Shown: positions 51,718 through 59,667 of the stretch, one piece after another
Numbering within the stretch: the first letter of the stretch is position 1
Layout of the letters: each line of letters starts with the position of its first letter
Notes under the pieces: model-generated
The model's input: only the letters and a program-made list of their open reading frames with translations
Databases searched by the model: none
Told to the model about the DNA's origin: nothing
Program-made: the position numbers and the translations under genes
Assembly: GCF_001612745.1 (NCBI RefSeq)
Contig: NZ_BDBA01000003.1
Location: 26,641 to 90,640, forward strand
Direction of reading: 5' to 3'
DNA from: Nocardia amamiensis NBRC 102102
GTDB taxonomy: Bacteria; Actinomycetota; Actinomycetes; Mycobacteriales; Mycobacteriaceae
DNA: 64,000 bases

Positions 51718-53136
51718 TCACGGATGGCGGGAGTGCAGGCGCAGGCGCAGTCCCGCTGGTTTGAGGGTGAGGGTTTCCTGGACGTCGAGTCGATAGCCCG
51801 GGTCGGGATCCAGGTCGAACTCGTGCAGGATGGCGGCCAGCGTCACCATGATCTCGTGTTGGGCGAACTGTCGCCCGATGCACGCACGAGGGCCGGTGCC
51901 GAATGGCTTGTAGATGCGGGAAGGGAGATCCCGAAGGTTCTCGGGCAGGAACCGATCGGGATTGAACTCGTCCGCGTCCGGCCCCCAAGCCGGATCCCGA
52001 TGCGCGGCGAGCAGCAGCACCAGTACCCAGTCCTTCTTCTTGAAACGGTACCTGCCGTGACCGAGCGTCGTGTCTTGCCGGGCGCGGCGGAAGTAGCCGG
52101 GACCGGTTGGCCACAGACGTAGCGTCTCATCCACAACCCGCCGTAGCCGGCGGAGTTTCGCTACATCGTCGAACTCGATGTCCGGATATCCTTTGGCGGG
52201 CCAACGCTCGTCGAGCTCGGCGCGGACACCGTCAGCGATGTCCGGTCGGATGGACAAATAGTGCAAGGCGAAAGAGATGATGTTCGCCGATGTCTCGCTG
52301 CCCGCGACCAAGAACGTCAGAATCTGGTTCCGGATATTCGGGGTATCGAGTGTTTCACCAGCCACCGAGTCACCGGCGTCGAGCATCAGATCGAGTATGT
52401 CGCGGTGTTCGGCACCGGATTGGCTTCGGCGGGCTTCGATGATGCCGTCGACGACCGTGTGCGCATGTGCTACGTCGGTCCGATGCTGATGTTCCCGACC
52501 TCTGCGGAAGATCAGCTCGAACCACGGAAGGACATCGGTTCGCCGGTTCGCGTAGGTCAGTTCACGAACCATCGCCTCGACGAACGGATTTCCGCTCGGA
52601 TCGGACATCGAACGGAACGAATGTGAGAACCCGGCGCGAGAGATGATCTCGAAAGTCAGCCGGTTCGCGTGCGCGGGAATGTCGATCCACGTGCCCGACG
52701 GTAACGCCGACCAGGAATCGGTCAACTCGCGCACCGTGCTCGCGATCGTGTCGTGGTAGTTGGCCATCGCAGTCCGCGTGAACGCGGGCATGAGGATGTT
52801 GTGTGCCTTCTCCCAATTCGCCTCCCGATTGAACGCGGTGAACAGACCGTCCCCTGCAAGAGGCCGAAGCTTCATCAACGAGTGGCCGATGTGCTTCTCC
52901 CACAGCGACTCATTGTTCACATCCTCCACCGCCTCGGTACCGGTCACGATGACCGCGGGAAAGCCGAAGAGCTTCTGTTCGAAGACTGGGCCCAGTTCCC
53001 GCGCCTGCTCGGCCAACCGCTGGCATGGCTTGGCGAAGTCGGTGGTCAAGACGTCACCGAGCAGGGGCAATCGGAAACGCGGATGCGGCAACGCCGCGGG
53101 TTCAGCCCCGACCGTGCTTGACGACACCTCGATCAT
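51718..53136 (-). CDS. Cytochrome P450
   Basis: A 472-residue P450 from ATG 53136 (GGGGAG upstream). The I-helix oxygen-activation motif is VAGSETSA. The ExxR is DETLRLWP, and the haem loop is FGTGPRACIGRQFAQHE with the axial Cys. The N-terminal LPLLGDVLTTDF lead is soluble. No ferredoxin gene is adjacent. It overlaps the stop of the upstream membrane gene (ATGA), so the two are coupled. It probably oxidises the polyketide late in the pathway. Confidence 0.93.
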   Translation of the reverse strand: MIEVSSSTVGAEPAALPHPRFRLPLLGDVLTTDFAKPCQRLAEQARELGPVFEQKLFGFPAVIVTGTEAVEDVNNESLWEKHIGHSLMKLRPLAGDGLFTAFNREANWEKAHNILMPAFTRTAMANYHDTIASTVRELTDSWSALPSGTWIDIPAHANRLTFEIISRAGFSHSFRSMSDPSGNPFVEAMVRELTYANRRTDVLPWFELIFRRGREHQHRTDVAHAHTVVDGIIEARRSQSGAEHRDILDLMLDAGDSVAGETLDTPNIRNQILTFLVAGSETSANIISFALHYLSIRPDIADGVRAELDERWPAKGYPDIEFDDVAKLRRLRRVVDETLRLWPTGPGYFRRARQDTTLGHGRYRFKKKDWVLVLLLAAHRDPAWGPDADEFNPDRFLPENLRDLPSRIYKPFGTGPRACIGRQFAQHEIMVTLAAILHEFDLDPDPGYRLDVQETLTLKPAGLRLRLHSRHP

Positions 53137-54335
53137 GTTTTCTCCCCCGCTCGTCGGGTTGATTCGGTGATTGCGCGGTTCTGCCGAGTTGCGGCGAACC
53201 TCTCTGCCGCTCGCCACCACTTGGCCAGTGCGAGAAGTTCGGCCACCTCGTCGTCCAGGGTTGCAGACGACGAGGGTGCCCGCCACCGGACCGCCTCGTT
53301 GGCTGGGGACGCGTTATCCATCCTGGCACGCGCCGCATCAGCCAACTGCAGAGCAAACCTTGCCATATCCCGCTCGTGATCTGGAACATGCTGGCCGGCA
53401 ACAAATCGCGCGAACTCGATCGACTCCACATCGCGGCAGTAAGGACGGAGTTGGAGGATGGCATCACGAATTTCCACGGTGGCGCGATGAAGTTGCAGCT
53501 TCGTGCCTCGCCCTGCCGCCGCTCCGGCATCCAGCGGGAGCCGGCTGTCCGGGAACATCGAAACCATCGCGCGCCACAGGGGCTGCAGTCGTCGCAGTCG
53601 TCGACCGGCGTAGTCACAGCCGAGATACTCGATGACCGCTTTCACCAGAGGCGCGGCAGACACCAGCGATATCGTTGTCGCAATCCAAAAAAAGTTCCGT
53701 GAATGTGTTCGGAGCCGAAACTCGACCGAGTCGACGACGCGGAGTTCCTGAAGTATGGCGAGTACGAGCGCGATCATTGTCGAGACCCCGATGGCCGCTC
53801 CTGCCGCCGCTATTCCGGCGAGAATCAACTTCTCGGTATCGGACACGCGTTGTTGCCGGAGTTCCAGATAGCATCTGCGCAGCATCTGGAACGCCAAATA
53901 CAGTGGTAGCACCGAGAACCCAACCCACGCGAGCACCTCGTCCCATCCCCCGGAGATCTCCAGCAGCTGTTCATCGCGCCGCGCCCGGGTTCCGGCCACC
54001 AGAATCACGGATGCGAGAAACCCCGCGACGAAGTACCAAAGAAATTGGCGCCGCCGAACCTTCGCCGGATCTCTGCCGGAAAGAAGATCGACCACGCACA
54101 GGAAGGGCGCGATCGAAACAACGATCGTGCACAGTGATAGCTGTTGGACCATCGTCACGGTCAGCGGCGAACTCTCGGCGATGAGAGACTCTACTGCTTG
54201 CTCCCGCAGCGACTGGGTCAACAAGATGATCGTGAGTGTGGCGTTGAGGTACCGCTCGGCGGACGTACTGTTGAACCATCGCCATCGAGCCAGGACGACG
54301 AGAACCATCACACCGATGAGCGGACTCGGTTCCAT
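53133..54335 (-). CDS. MAB_1171c-like integral membrane protein
   Basis: A 400-residue protein with about six hydrophobic segments in residues 1-245 (first at 8-25) and a large cytosolic C-terminal part (about 255-400) rich in Arg and Ala helices. It resembles a family of putative actinobacterial transporters (MAB_1171c-like) that often sits beside a P450 or an XRE regulator. The function is unknown. Here it is directly upstream of, and overlaps, the P450 gene. No export pump of a known family is present in this cluster, so it is a candidate. Confidence 0.7.
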   Translation of the reverse strand: MEPSPLIGVMVLVVLARWRWFNSTSAERYLNATLTIILLTQSLREQAVESLIAESSPLTVTMVQQLSLCTIVVSIAPFLCVVDLLSGRDPAKVRRRQFLWYFVAGFLASVILVAGTRARRDEQLLEISGGWDEVLAWVGFSVLPLYLAFQMLRRCYLELRQQRVSDTEKLILAGIAAAGAAIGVSTMIALVLAILQELRVVDSVEFRLRTHSRNFFWIATTISLVSAAPLVKAVIEYLGCDYAGRRLRRLQPLWRAMVSMFPDSRLPLDAGAAAGRGTKLQLHRATVEIRDAILQLRPYCRDVESIEFARFVAGQHVPDHERDMARFALQLADAARARMDNASPANEAVRWRAPSSSATLDDEVAELLALAKWWRAAERFAATRQNRAITESTRRAGEKT

Positions 54336-54527
54336 CGAAGCTCAGCGAGCCCGCCGTGTGCAGGCCGGACCGAACCCCGGTACGAAACCAAAAGGACACA
54401 GCAGCAAGGGTTTCCAATAGCGCGCCAGCCAGTCAGAACATGCGCGCCGGGCGATTGTGCGCCGCCTGGAACGGGATGCGGCCATGATCCGCGGATACAC
54501 GCGGCTGTTCCAACTGGCGACCGCGGC

Positions 54528-54893
54528 TCAGATCACACTGTCGGCCGCGTCATAGGCGGCGCGTGCCGCGAGAACCTCGCCGAGGTGCTCGCTGGACCAT
54601 TCCACGATGCTGCTGAACACCGGGGTCAGTGTTTGGGCCAGCGGCGTCGCCGCGTACTCCACCCGTGGCGGGACCTCGGCGTGGTAGGTCCGCGACACCA
54701 ATCCGTCGCGTTCGAGTTGACGTAGGCGCTGGGTGAGGACCTTGGGGGTGAGGCCGGGGATGCGCTGCTGGAGTTCGGTGAAACGGAGGCGGCCGTGGTG
54801 GGTGAGGACCCAGAGGACCTGGGTGGACCAGCGGCCGAAGACCAGATCGATGACCGGCGTGATCGGGCAGGGGTCGGTTTCGGGCACGGTCAT
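54528..54893 (-). CDS. HxlR-family transcriptional regulator
   Basis: A 121-residue winged-helix regulator: PITPVIDLVFGRWSTQVLWVLTHHGRLRFTELQQRIPGLTPKVLTQRLRQLERDGLV, then SRTYHAEVPPRVEYAATPLAQTL. HxlR proteins often sense aldehydes or redox state through a Cys. The one visible Cys (DPCPITPV, Cys9) is in the usual N-terminal position. It is divergent from the DUF5519-like gene, with an inverted repeat between. Confidence 0.92.
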   Translation of the reverse strand: MTVPETDPCPITPVIDLVFGRWSTQVLWVLTHHGRLRFTELQQRIPGLTPKVLTQRLRQLERDGLVSRTYHAEVPPRVEYAATPLAQTLTPVFSSIVEWSSEHLGEVLAARAAYDAADSVI

Positions 54894-54933
54894 GCGTCCT
54901 CCCGGTTAGTCGCTTTCCGCTTGGTAACTACTA

Positions 54934-54947
54934 TACTTTGGAAAGTA
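54934..54947. promoter_or_regulatory. Inverted repeat between HxlR and DUF5519-like genes
   Basis: TACTTT-GG-AAAGTA (perfect 6-base arms), embedded in a longer A/T-rich dyad (GTAACTACTATACTTTGG). It probably is the HxlR operator for the divergent pair. Confidence 0.55.
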
Positions 54948-54987
54948 CTGTGGCTCCAGGGACGCGAAACCCGAAGGGAGCACAGTC

Positions 54988-55482
54988 ATGACGACGACAG
55001 CAGTGGACGGGCGACTCGATCTGCCGCGCCGCTCCGGCGACCGGCCGCGGACCCGCGAGCACAACCCGCACCAGCAGCTCAGTCAGATCGCCCCGCCGGT
55101 TCTGCAAGAGGAGCTGTGGGCTCGGATGGCCACCCTGGACGACGTCCTGCTCGGCCGCAGCGGCATTGCCATGCCCGATACCCGCGCCTTGCACCTGCGG
55201 CCTGCCGTCGCCAAGGGTCCCGGCGCGGCCTATCTGGCGGGCACCGAATTCGCCCACCTGCACGGACGCGGTGATGGCAGTTTGCACATGTGCCTGCCGA
55301 AAGATGTGGTGACGCAGACCGTTCAGCAGGGCTGGGCGGAGTTGCACCCGATGGCCGTACAGGGATTCCTGCCCGCGACGCTGGTGATGGTCTACGGACC
55401 GCGTGATCACGAGGAGCTGGAGGTCATCTGGCGGCTGGTGCGGATCAGCCACCGCTTCGCCCGCGGCTCGGCTACAGCGTGA
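54988..55482 (+). CDS. DUF5519-like (luciferase-domain) protein
   Basis: A 164-residue soluble protein with the stretch RALHLRPAVAKGPGAAYLAGTEFAHLHGRGDGSLHMCLPKDVVTQTVQQGWAELHPM, which resembles the small 'luciferase domain-containing' DUF5519 family. No enzyme activity is established. Divergent from the HxlR gene and probably regulated by it. The next gene overlaps it by four bases if GTG 55479 is used. Confidence 0.7.
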   Translation: MTTTAVDGRLDLPRRSGDRPRTREHNPHQQLSQIAPPVLQEELWARMATLDDVLLGRSGIAMPDTRALHLRPAVAKGPGAAYLAGTEFAHLHGRGDGSLHMCLPKDVVTQTVQQGWAELHPMAVQGFLPATLVMVYGPRDHEELEVIWRLVRISHRFARGSATA

Positions 55483-55511
55483 TTAGAGCGGCGGCCGCCA
55501 TCGTTGGGTCC

Positions 55512-55901
55512 ATGAACGCGACCGATCTCGTCGGGACATGGGAATTGGTGTCCTACTACGACATCGACGAAAACGATGCGACCAGCCAGGGGCCACTGGG
55601 AGACGCGCCACGCGGCCTGTTGATCTACGGCGCGCACGGCTACATGTCGGTGAGCATGATGCGCACGGACGGCGCCGCGGGCGCGACGCCGTTCATGGGT
55701 TACGCGGGCACGTGGCGGCGATCCGGCACGGAGGTGGTGCACGCGATCAGCGTGTGCTCCAACCCGGCGTGGGCGGACACCGAGCAGGTGCGCCAGATGT
55801 CGCTGACCGGAGACGTGCTCACCTTGATCGGCTCCGCACAGGTCGGCGGGCGGACCCAACGCCGGGTGCTCACCTGGCGACGCAGCCGCCCGCCCGCCTG
55901 A
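55512..55901 (+). CDS. Lipocalin-like domain protein
   Basis: A 129-residue soluble protein of the lipocalin-like (Lipocalin_5 type) family, whose hallmark is the N-terminal LVGTWELVSYYDIDENDAT and the middle LLIYGAHGYMSVSMM. Such proteins may bind small hydrophobic molecules and often occur with secondary-metabolism or tailoring genes. ATG 55512 is used; GTG 55479 would overlap the previous stop (GTGA). It is convergent with the BCCP gene. Confidence 0.75.
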   Translation: MNATDLVGTWELVSYYDIDENDATSQGPLGDAPRGLLIYGAHGYMSVSMMRTDGAAGATPFMGYAGTWRRSGTEVVHAISVCSNPAWADTEQVRQMSLTGDVLTLIGSAQVGGRTQRRVLTWRRSRPPA

Positions 55902-55909
55902 ACTGCCTG

Positions 55910-56404
55910 TCATTCCGGAGAATACGAGAACAAGGGCTCGTCGAATTGCACTGGTTCGTTGTCTTCCTTGAGTATCCCGGTGATTACGCCGCCGGTCTGG
56001 GCGGTCACCGGGATCATCAGTTTCATCGCCTCCACGATCGCGATCTGCTGTCCGGCCTGCACCCGGTCGCCGACCTCGACGAAGGGGTCCGCGCCCGGCT
56101 CGGGGCAGCGATAGAACACGCCGACACTGGGTGCACGCACCATCGCACCGTTCACCGGACTCTCCGGCGGCGCAACGGATTCCACCGGAACATCGGTGAC
56201 CGGCACCGGAGTGGACGGCGGCGCGGCGGCCTGCCACTCCGCCTCCACGGTCACCTCCCCGACCTGGAAGCGCAGCGCGCTCGGCTGCCGCGGGAAGCCC
56301 GCGAGCAGGTGCAGCGCGCCCGTCTGTATGGCGTCCAGGACCCGGAGATAATCGTCGTGCCCGGTAGCGCGGGCGCCGGCGGCGTTCTCGTCGACTGCGG
56401 TCAT
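55910..56404 (-). CDS. accB: Biotin carboxyl carrier protein (AccB)
   Basis: A 164-residue BCCP. The C-terminal biotinyl domain contains the biotin-accepting Lys in EAMKLMIP, after VEVGDRVQAGQQIAIVEAMKL. The N-terminal part (1-80) is helical, then Pro/Val-rich linker. It completes the carboxylase set with AccC and AccDA, though it lies 15 kb away in the same cluster and is just after the ketoreductase gene on the same strand. Confidence 0.93.
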   Translation of the reverse strand: MTAVDENAAGARATGHDDYLRVLDAIQTGALHLLAGFPRQPSALRFQVGEVTVEAEWQAAAPPSTPVPVTDVPVESVAPPESPVNGAMVRAPSVGVFYRCPEPGADPFVEVGDRVQAGQQIAIVEAMKLMIPVTAQTGGVITGILKEDNEPVQFDEPLFSYSPE

Positions 56405-56422
56405 TGCCGTGCCTCCTTCCGA

Positions 56423-57205
56423 TCAGTAATTGCCCAGTCCGCCACAGACATTCAGTGCCTGTGCCGTCACCGCGCCCGCCCCAGGGCCGATCAGGTAGTC
56501 GACCATCGCCGCCACCTCGAACGGCTGCACGTAACGACCGATGGGCACCCGGGCGCTGACCCTGGCGTGCACCTCGTCGGTGTCGACACCCCACAGGCCG
56601 GAATACACCTCGCGCACCCGTTCGGCCATGGGTGTCTCCACGAATCCGGGGCACACCGCGTTCACGGTGATCCCGGTCTTGGCCAGCTCGAGGCCCAGCG
56701 CCTTGGTGAAACCGACCACGCCGTGCTTGGACGCCGAGTACGGGGCGCCGTGCACCACGCCCTGCTTGCCGCCGGTGGAGGCGATGTTGATGATGCGGCC
56801 GCCGCCGCGCTCCAGCATTCCGCCCGCGTTCAGCACCGCCTTCGTCATCAGGAACACGCTGTTGAGATTGGTGTTGATCACGTCGAACCACAGTTCGTCG
56901 GTCACCTGCGCGGTGACGCCGCCGCCGCTGCGGCCGGCGTTGTTGATCAGGATGTCGATCGGGCCGTAGCGTCGCACGCCCGCGTCGACGTACTCGCGGA
57001 CCTGCGCGGCGTCGGCCACGTCACAGACGGTGCCGTCCACTTCGTGGCCCTCGTCTTGCAGGCTCTTCACCGTGTCGGTCACCCGCTGCTCGTCGCGAGC
57101 GCAAAGGAACACCGCAATGCCCTGGGCCGCCAGGCTTTTGGTGATCTCCAGGCCCATTCCGCTGGTCGCTCCGGTGACCAGCGCGACGCGCCGATTTTCC
57201 GCCAT
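56423..57205 (-). CDS. Type II PKS ketoreductase (SDR)
   Basis: A 260-residue SDR of the ActIII type, reducing the C9 ketone of the nascent chain. The NADPH motif is TGATSGMGLEI, the NNAGRSGGG motif is present, and the catalytic YSASK is in GGKQGVVHGAPYSASKHG. The typical active-site loop FVETPMAERV follows. ATG 57205 is after GGAGG. It is 18 bases upstream of accB on the same strand, so the two form an operon. Its presence supports a reduced first ring and use of a didomain aromatase. Confidence 0.93.
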   Translation of the reverse strand: MAENRRVALVTGATSGMGLEITKSLAAQGIAVFLCARDEQRVTDTVKSLQDEGHEVDGTVCDVADAAQVREYVDAGVRRYGPIDILINNAGRSGGGVTAQVTDELWFDVINTNLNSVFLMTKAVLNAGGMLERGGGRIINIASTGGKQGVVHGAPYSASKHGVVGFTKALGLELAKTGITVNAVCPGFVETPMAERVREVYSGLWGVDTDEVHARVSARVPIGRYVQPFEVAAMVDYLIGPGAGAVTAQALNVCGGLGNY

Positions 57206-57379
57206 GACTCCTCCATCGGTCGATCTTCCGAACTCGCCGGGCTTCTCGACCACCAGCGTCGTCGCGAGTCCTATAGATCCGGTCAACCGACGGTCGCCTG
57301 CTGGGGCTCGACCGAGGCTCTAGCGGCGTCATCCACCGTGGCGTGCAGCCGCGCCCCGCCGCAACCTTAGGGAGCAACC

Positions 57380-57799
57380 ATGACCACTGTCGCGAGCCGC
57401 ACCGAGTTGTACGCCGAGGTCCAGCAGTTCTACGCCGAGCAGATGCAGCGGCTGGACAACCGCGACATCCCCGGCTACGCCGAGACCTTCACCGAGGACG
57501 CGGAATTCGAGCACTCGCCGGGGATTGCGCCGGCCCGGACCAGGGCGGGCATCATCGCGGACCTGGTCGAGTTCCACAAGCGCTTCGAGACCGACCCGAT
57601 GCAGCGCAGACACTGGTTCAACATGATCAACCTGCAACCCCAGGACGACGGGACCATCGTGTCCACCGCCTACTGCCTGGTGGTGAAGATCCGCCCGAAC
57701 AGCAAGCCCGAGATCGCACCGAGCTGCGTCGTGCACGACGTGCTCGTCCGCGTCGACGGGGCGCTGCTGACGCGCTCGCGGCGCGTCGTCCATGACTGA
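57380..57799 (+). CDS. SnoaL-like (NTF2-fold) protein
   Basis: A 139-residue NTF2-fold protein, starting at ATG 57380 (GGGAGC upstream). Features are the N-terminal helix VQQFYAEQMQRLDNRDIPGYAETFTEDAEF and the stretch RHWFNMINLQPQDDGTIVSTAYCLVV. Members act as small cyclases, hydroxylases or dehydratases in aromatic polyketide tailoring (SnoaL, AknH). It is divergent from the ketoreductase and is probably part of the cluster. The precise step cannot be read. Confidence 0.82.
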   Translation: MTTVASRTELYAEVQQFYAEQMQRLDNRDIPGYAETFTEDAEFEHSPGIAPARTRAGIIADLVEFHKRFETDPMQRRHWFNMINLQPQDDGTIVSTAYCLVVKIRPNSKPEIAPSCVVHDVLVRVDGALLTRSRRVVHD

Positions 57800-57842
57800 C
57801 CCGTAACCCACCGTCCCCGAACACATTTCGAGGAGAAATCAC

Positions 57843-58451
57843 GTGAACTCCGTTCAGCCAGCCTTGCTCACGCTCGCCGCAGAGGCGCAGGATCTGCTCT
57901 TCCGGGAGGCCCGCACGGCGAATACCTTCACCGAAGAGCCGGTCACCGACGAGCAGATCCGGGCGATCTACGAATTGGTGAAATACGGGCCGACGTCGAT
58001 GAACCAGCAACCGCTGCGGATCGTGCTCGTGCGCAGCCAGGAGGCGCGGGACCGGCTGGTCACCCACATGATCGACAACAACAAGCCGAAGACGGCCGCG
58101 GCGCCGCTCTCGGCGATTCTTGCCGCCGACCTGAATTTCCACGAGAACTTGCCCAAGCTGTTCCCGCACGCGCCGGAGGCCAAGGACTACTTCGCCGATA
58201 CGGACTACCGGACCGAGTCGGCGCGGTTCAATGCCCTGATCCAGATCGGCTACTTCATCCTGGGCATCCGCGCGGCGGGGCTGGCGGCGGGCCCGATGAA
58301 CGGCTTCGACGGCGCGGGGCTGGACAAGGACTTCTTCCCGGAGGGCGAGCACACCGGTCTCGTCGTGGTCAATATCGGCAAGCCGGGCGCGAACGCCTGG
58401 TTCCCGCGCTCGCCACGCTTGGATTATGACGAGGTGGTCAGCACGATCTAG
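57843..58451 (+). CDS. Nitroreductase-family (malonic semialdehyde reductase-like) oxidoreductase
   Basis: A 202-residue FMN oxidoreductase starting at GTG 57843. Family features are LLFREARTANTFTEEPVTDEQIRAIYELVKYGPTSMNQQPLRIV (FMN-binding Ser/Asn loop) and LAAGPMNGFDGAGLDKDFFPEGEH. It resembles RutE/HadB-like enzymes that reduce malonic semialdehyde. In the polyketide cluster it could oxidise or reduce a quinone or ketone; the role is inferred. It is 43 bases after the SnoaL-like gene. Confidence 0.86.
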   Translation: MNSVQPALLTLAAEAQDLLFREARTANTFTEEPVTDEQIRAIYELVKYGPTSMNQQPLRIVLVRSQEARDRLVTHMIDNNKPKTAAAPLSAILAADLNFHENLPKLFPHAPEAKDYFADTDYRTESARFNALIQIGYFILGIRAAGLAAGPMNGFDGAGLDKDFFPEGEHTGLVVVNIGKPGANAWFPRSPRLDYDEVVSTI

Positions 58452-58557
58452 CCGGTCGGGAGGGCCGCGCGCCCGGTCCGAGTCGTCGATGCCCGCGAGC
58501 ACAACTCACGGGCATCGTCGTCCCCGGATTACCCGGCGGAAACCGTCGCGGATCGGC

Positions 58558-58980
58558 TTACACGCCGCTGAGCTGGGGTGTTGATTCGGTGACGCGTGCG
58601 CGCCGAGCGCCGAGTGCCAGCAGCCCGACCGCGATCCAGGCGAGCACCCAGGGGGCGGGCTCGAGGATCACGCCGGCGACCACGGACCAGATGCCCAGCG
58701 TCCAGGCGATGAACGACGGCGGCTTGATGCCCCGGCGATCCAGCCACAGGACGACCATGCCGAGCACCATCAGCGGCACGCCGAAGCTCCCCGTGGTCAG
58801 CCAGAACGAACCCATGGCCGAACTCATCTCGGTGATTCCCTCTTCCGGTCGCCACAGCTCCGCGCTGAACCACGGGTCCCCGTGCTCCGCAGCGGTCAAT
58901 ACATAACTGCCCAGTGTGTGCCCGAATCCGAGCAACACGAGAAGGCCGCCTGCCCACTTGATCATGTGAAGTCCACCCAT
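58558..58980 (-). CDS. Four-helix membrane protein (DUF6463-like)
   Basis: A 140-residue membrane protein with four hydrophobic segments (about 8-28, 58-80, 90-108 and 110-128). The N terminus MIKWAGGLLVLLGFGHTLGSYV fits small DUF6463-type proteins. ATG 58980 is used; ATG 58965 is possible. It is divergent from the TetR gene with a palindromic operator between, so it is the probable target of that repressor. Function unknown. Confidence 0.75.
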   Translation of the reverse strand: MGGLHMIKWAGGLLVLLGFGHTLGSYVLTAAEHGDPWFSAELWRPEEGITEMSSAMGSFWLTTGSFGVPLMVLGMVVLWLDRRGIKPPSFIAWTLGIWSVVAGVILEPAPWVLAWIAVGLLALGARRARVTESTPQLSGV

Positions 58981-58984
58981 TCAT

Positions 58985-59020
58985 TACGGAACCGTCAGTT
59001 TCGATACTGATAGTTCCGTA
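58985..59020. promoter_or_regulatory. TetR-type operator between divergent genes
   Basis: TACGGAAC (58985-58992) and GTTCCGTA (59013-59020) are perfect inverted 8-base arms, with a second pair TCAGT/ACTGA inside. The dyad sits next to both start codons. Confidence 0.65.
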
Positions 59021-59030
59021 TAGTAGAAGG

Positions 59031-59630
59031 GTGCCGAAACCTAGACAAGGCGTGGGTCGCCCCCGCAACAGTGAGGTGGATCTCGCCATCGTTCAGGCCA
59101 CCCGAGAGCTGCTGGCCGAGCGCGGCTACGCCGGACTCACCGTCGACGCGGTGGCGGCACGAGCCGGAATCGGCAAGGCCGCGATCTATCGCCGGTACGC
59201 GACCAAGCAGGAAATGATCTTCTCCGTCGTGGTGCACGACATGCGGGAACAACCGCCAGCCGACGCAGGCTCCCTGCGTGCCGATCTGGCCGCGGTAACC
59301 CGCGTCATCGCAGCACAACTCGGCCACGCCCCGACCGACGTCCTCGCCGGTCTACTCGCCGACATCTACGCCGACGACGCGCTGGCCACCCGCTTCGCCG
59401 AGACCTTCCTCGAACGCGAACGACTCGTGCTGACCGAGGTGCTCGACCGCGCGGTCACCCGCGGCGAACTGACCACCCGCCCCGACCCCACCACCGTGCA
59501 GGCACTCCTACTCGGCCCGATCTTCGCCTGGCTGCTGATCCTGGACGGCGACCGCGACAAACTCCCCACCCTCACCCACACAGTCGCCGAAGCGACAGCA
59601 GGCACCCTGCTGTCCGGGAACTACGACTAG
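59031..59630 (+). CDS. TetR-family transcriptional repressor
   Basis: A 199-residue regulator starting at GTG 59031. The N-terminal HTH (IVQATRELLAERGYAGLTVDAVAARAGIGKAAIYRRYATKQEMI) is typical. The C-terminal ligand domain ends LLGPIFAWLLILDGDRDKL. An arginine-rich tail before the HTH (PRQGVGRPR) may contact the minor groove. It sits beside the divergent membrane gene and the near-palindromic operator, so it probably represses that gene and itself. The ligand is unknown. Confidence 0.92.
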   Translation: MPKPRQGVGRPRNSEVDLAIVQATRELLAERGYAGLTVDAVAARAGIGKAAIYRRYATKQEMIFSVVVHDMREQPPADAGSLRADLAAVTRVIAAQLGHAPTDVLAGLLADIYADDALATRFAETFLERERLVLTEVLDRAVTRGELTTRPDPTTVQALLLGPIFAWLLILDGDRDKLPTLTHTVAEATAGTLLSGNYD

Positions 59631-59667
59631 ATCGACCAGGCGCGGGAACGGCCAACCATGGGCGGTT

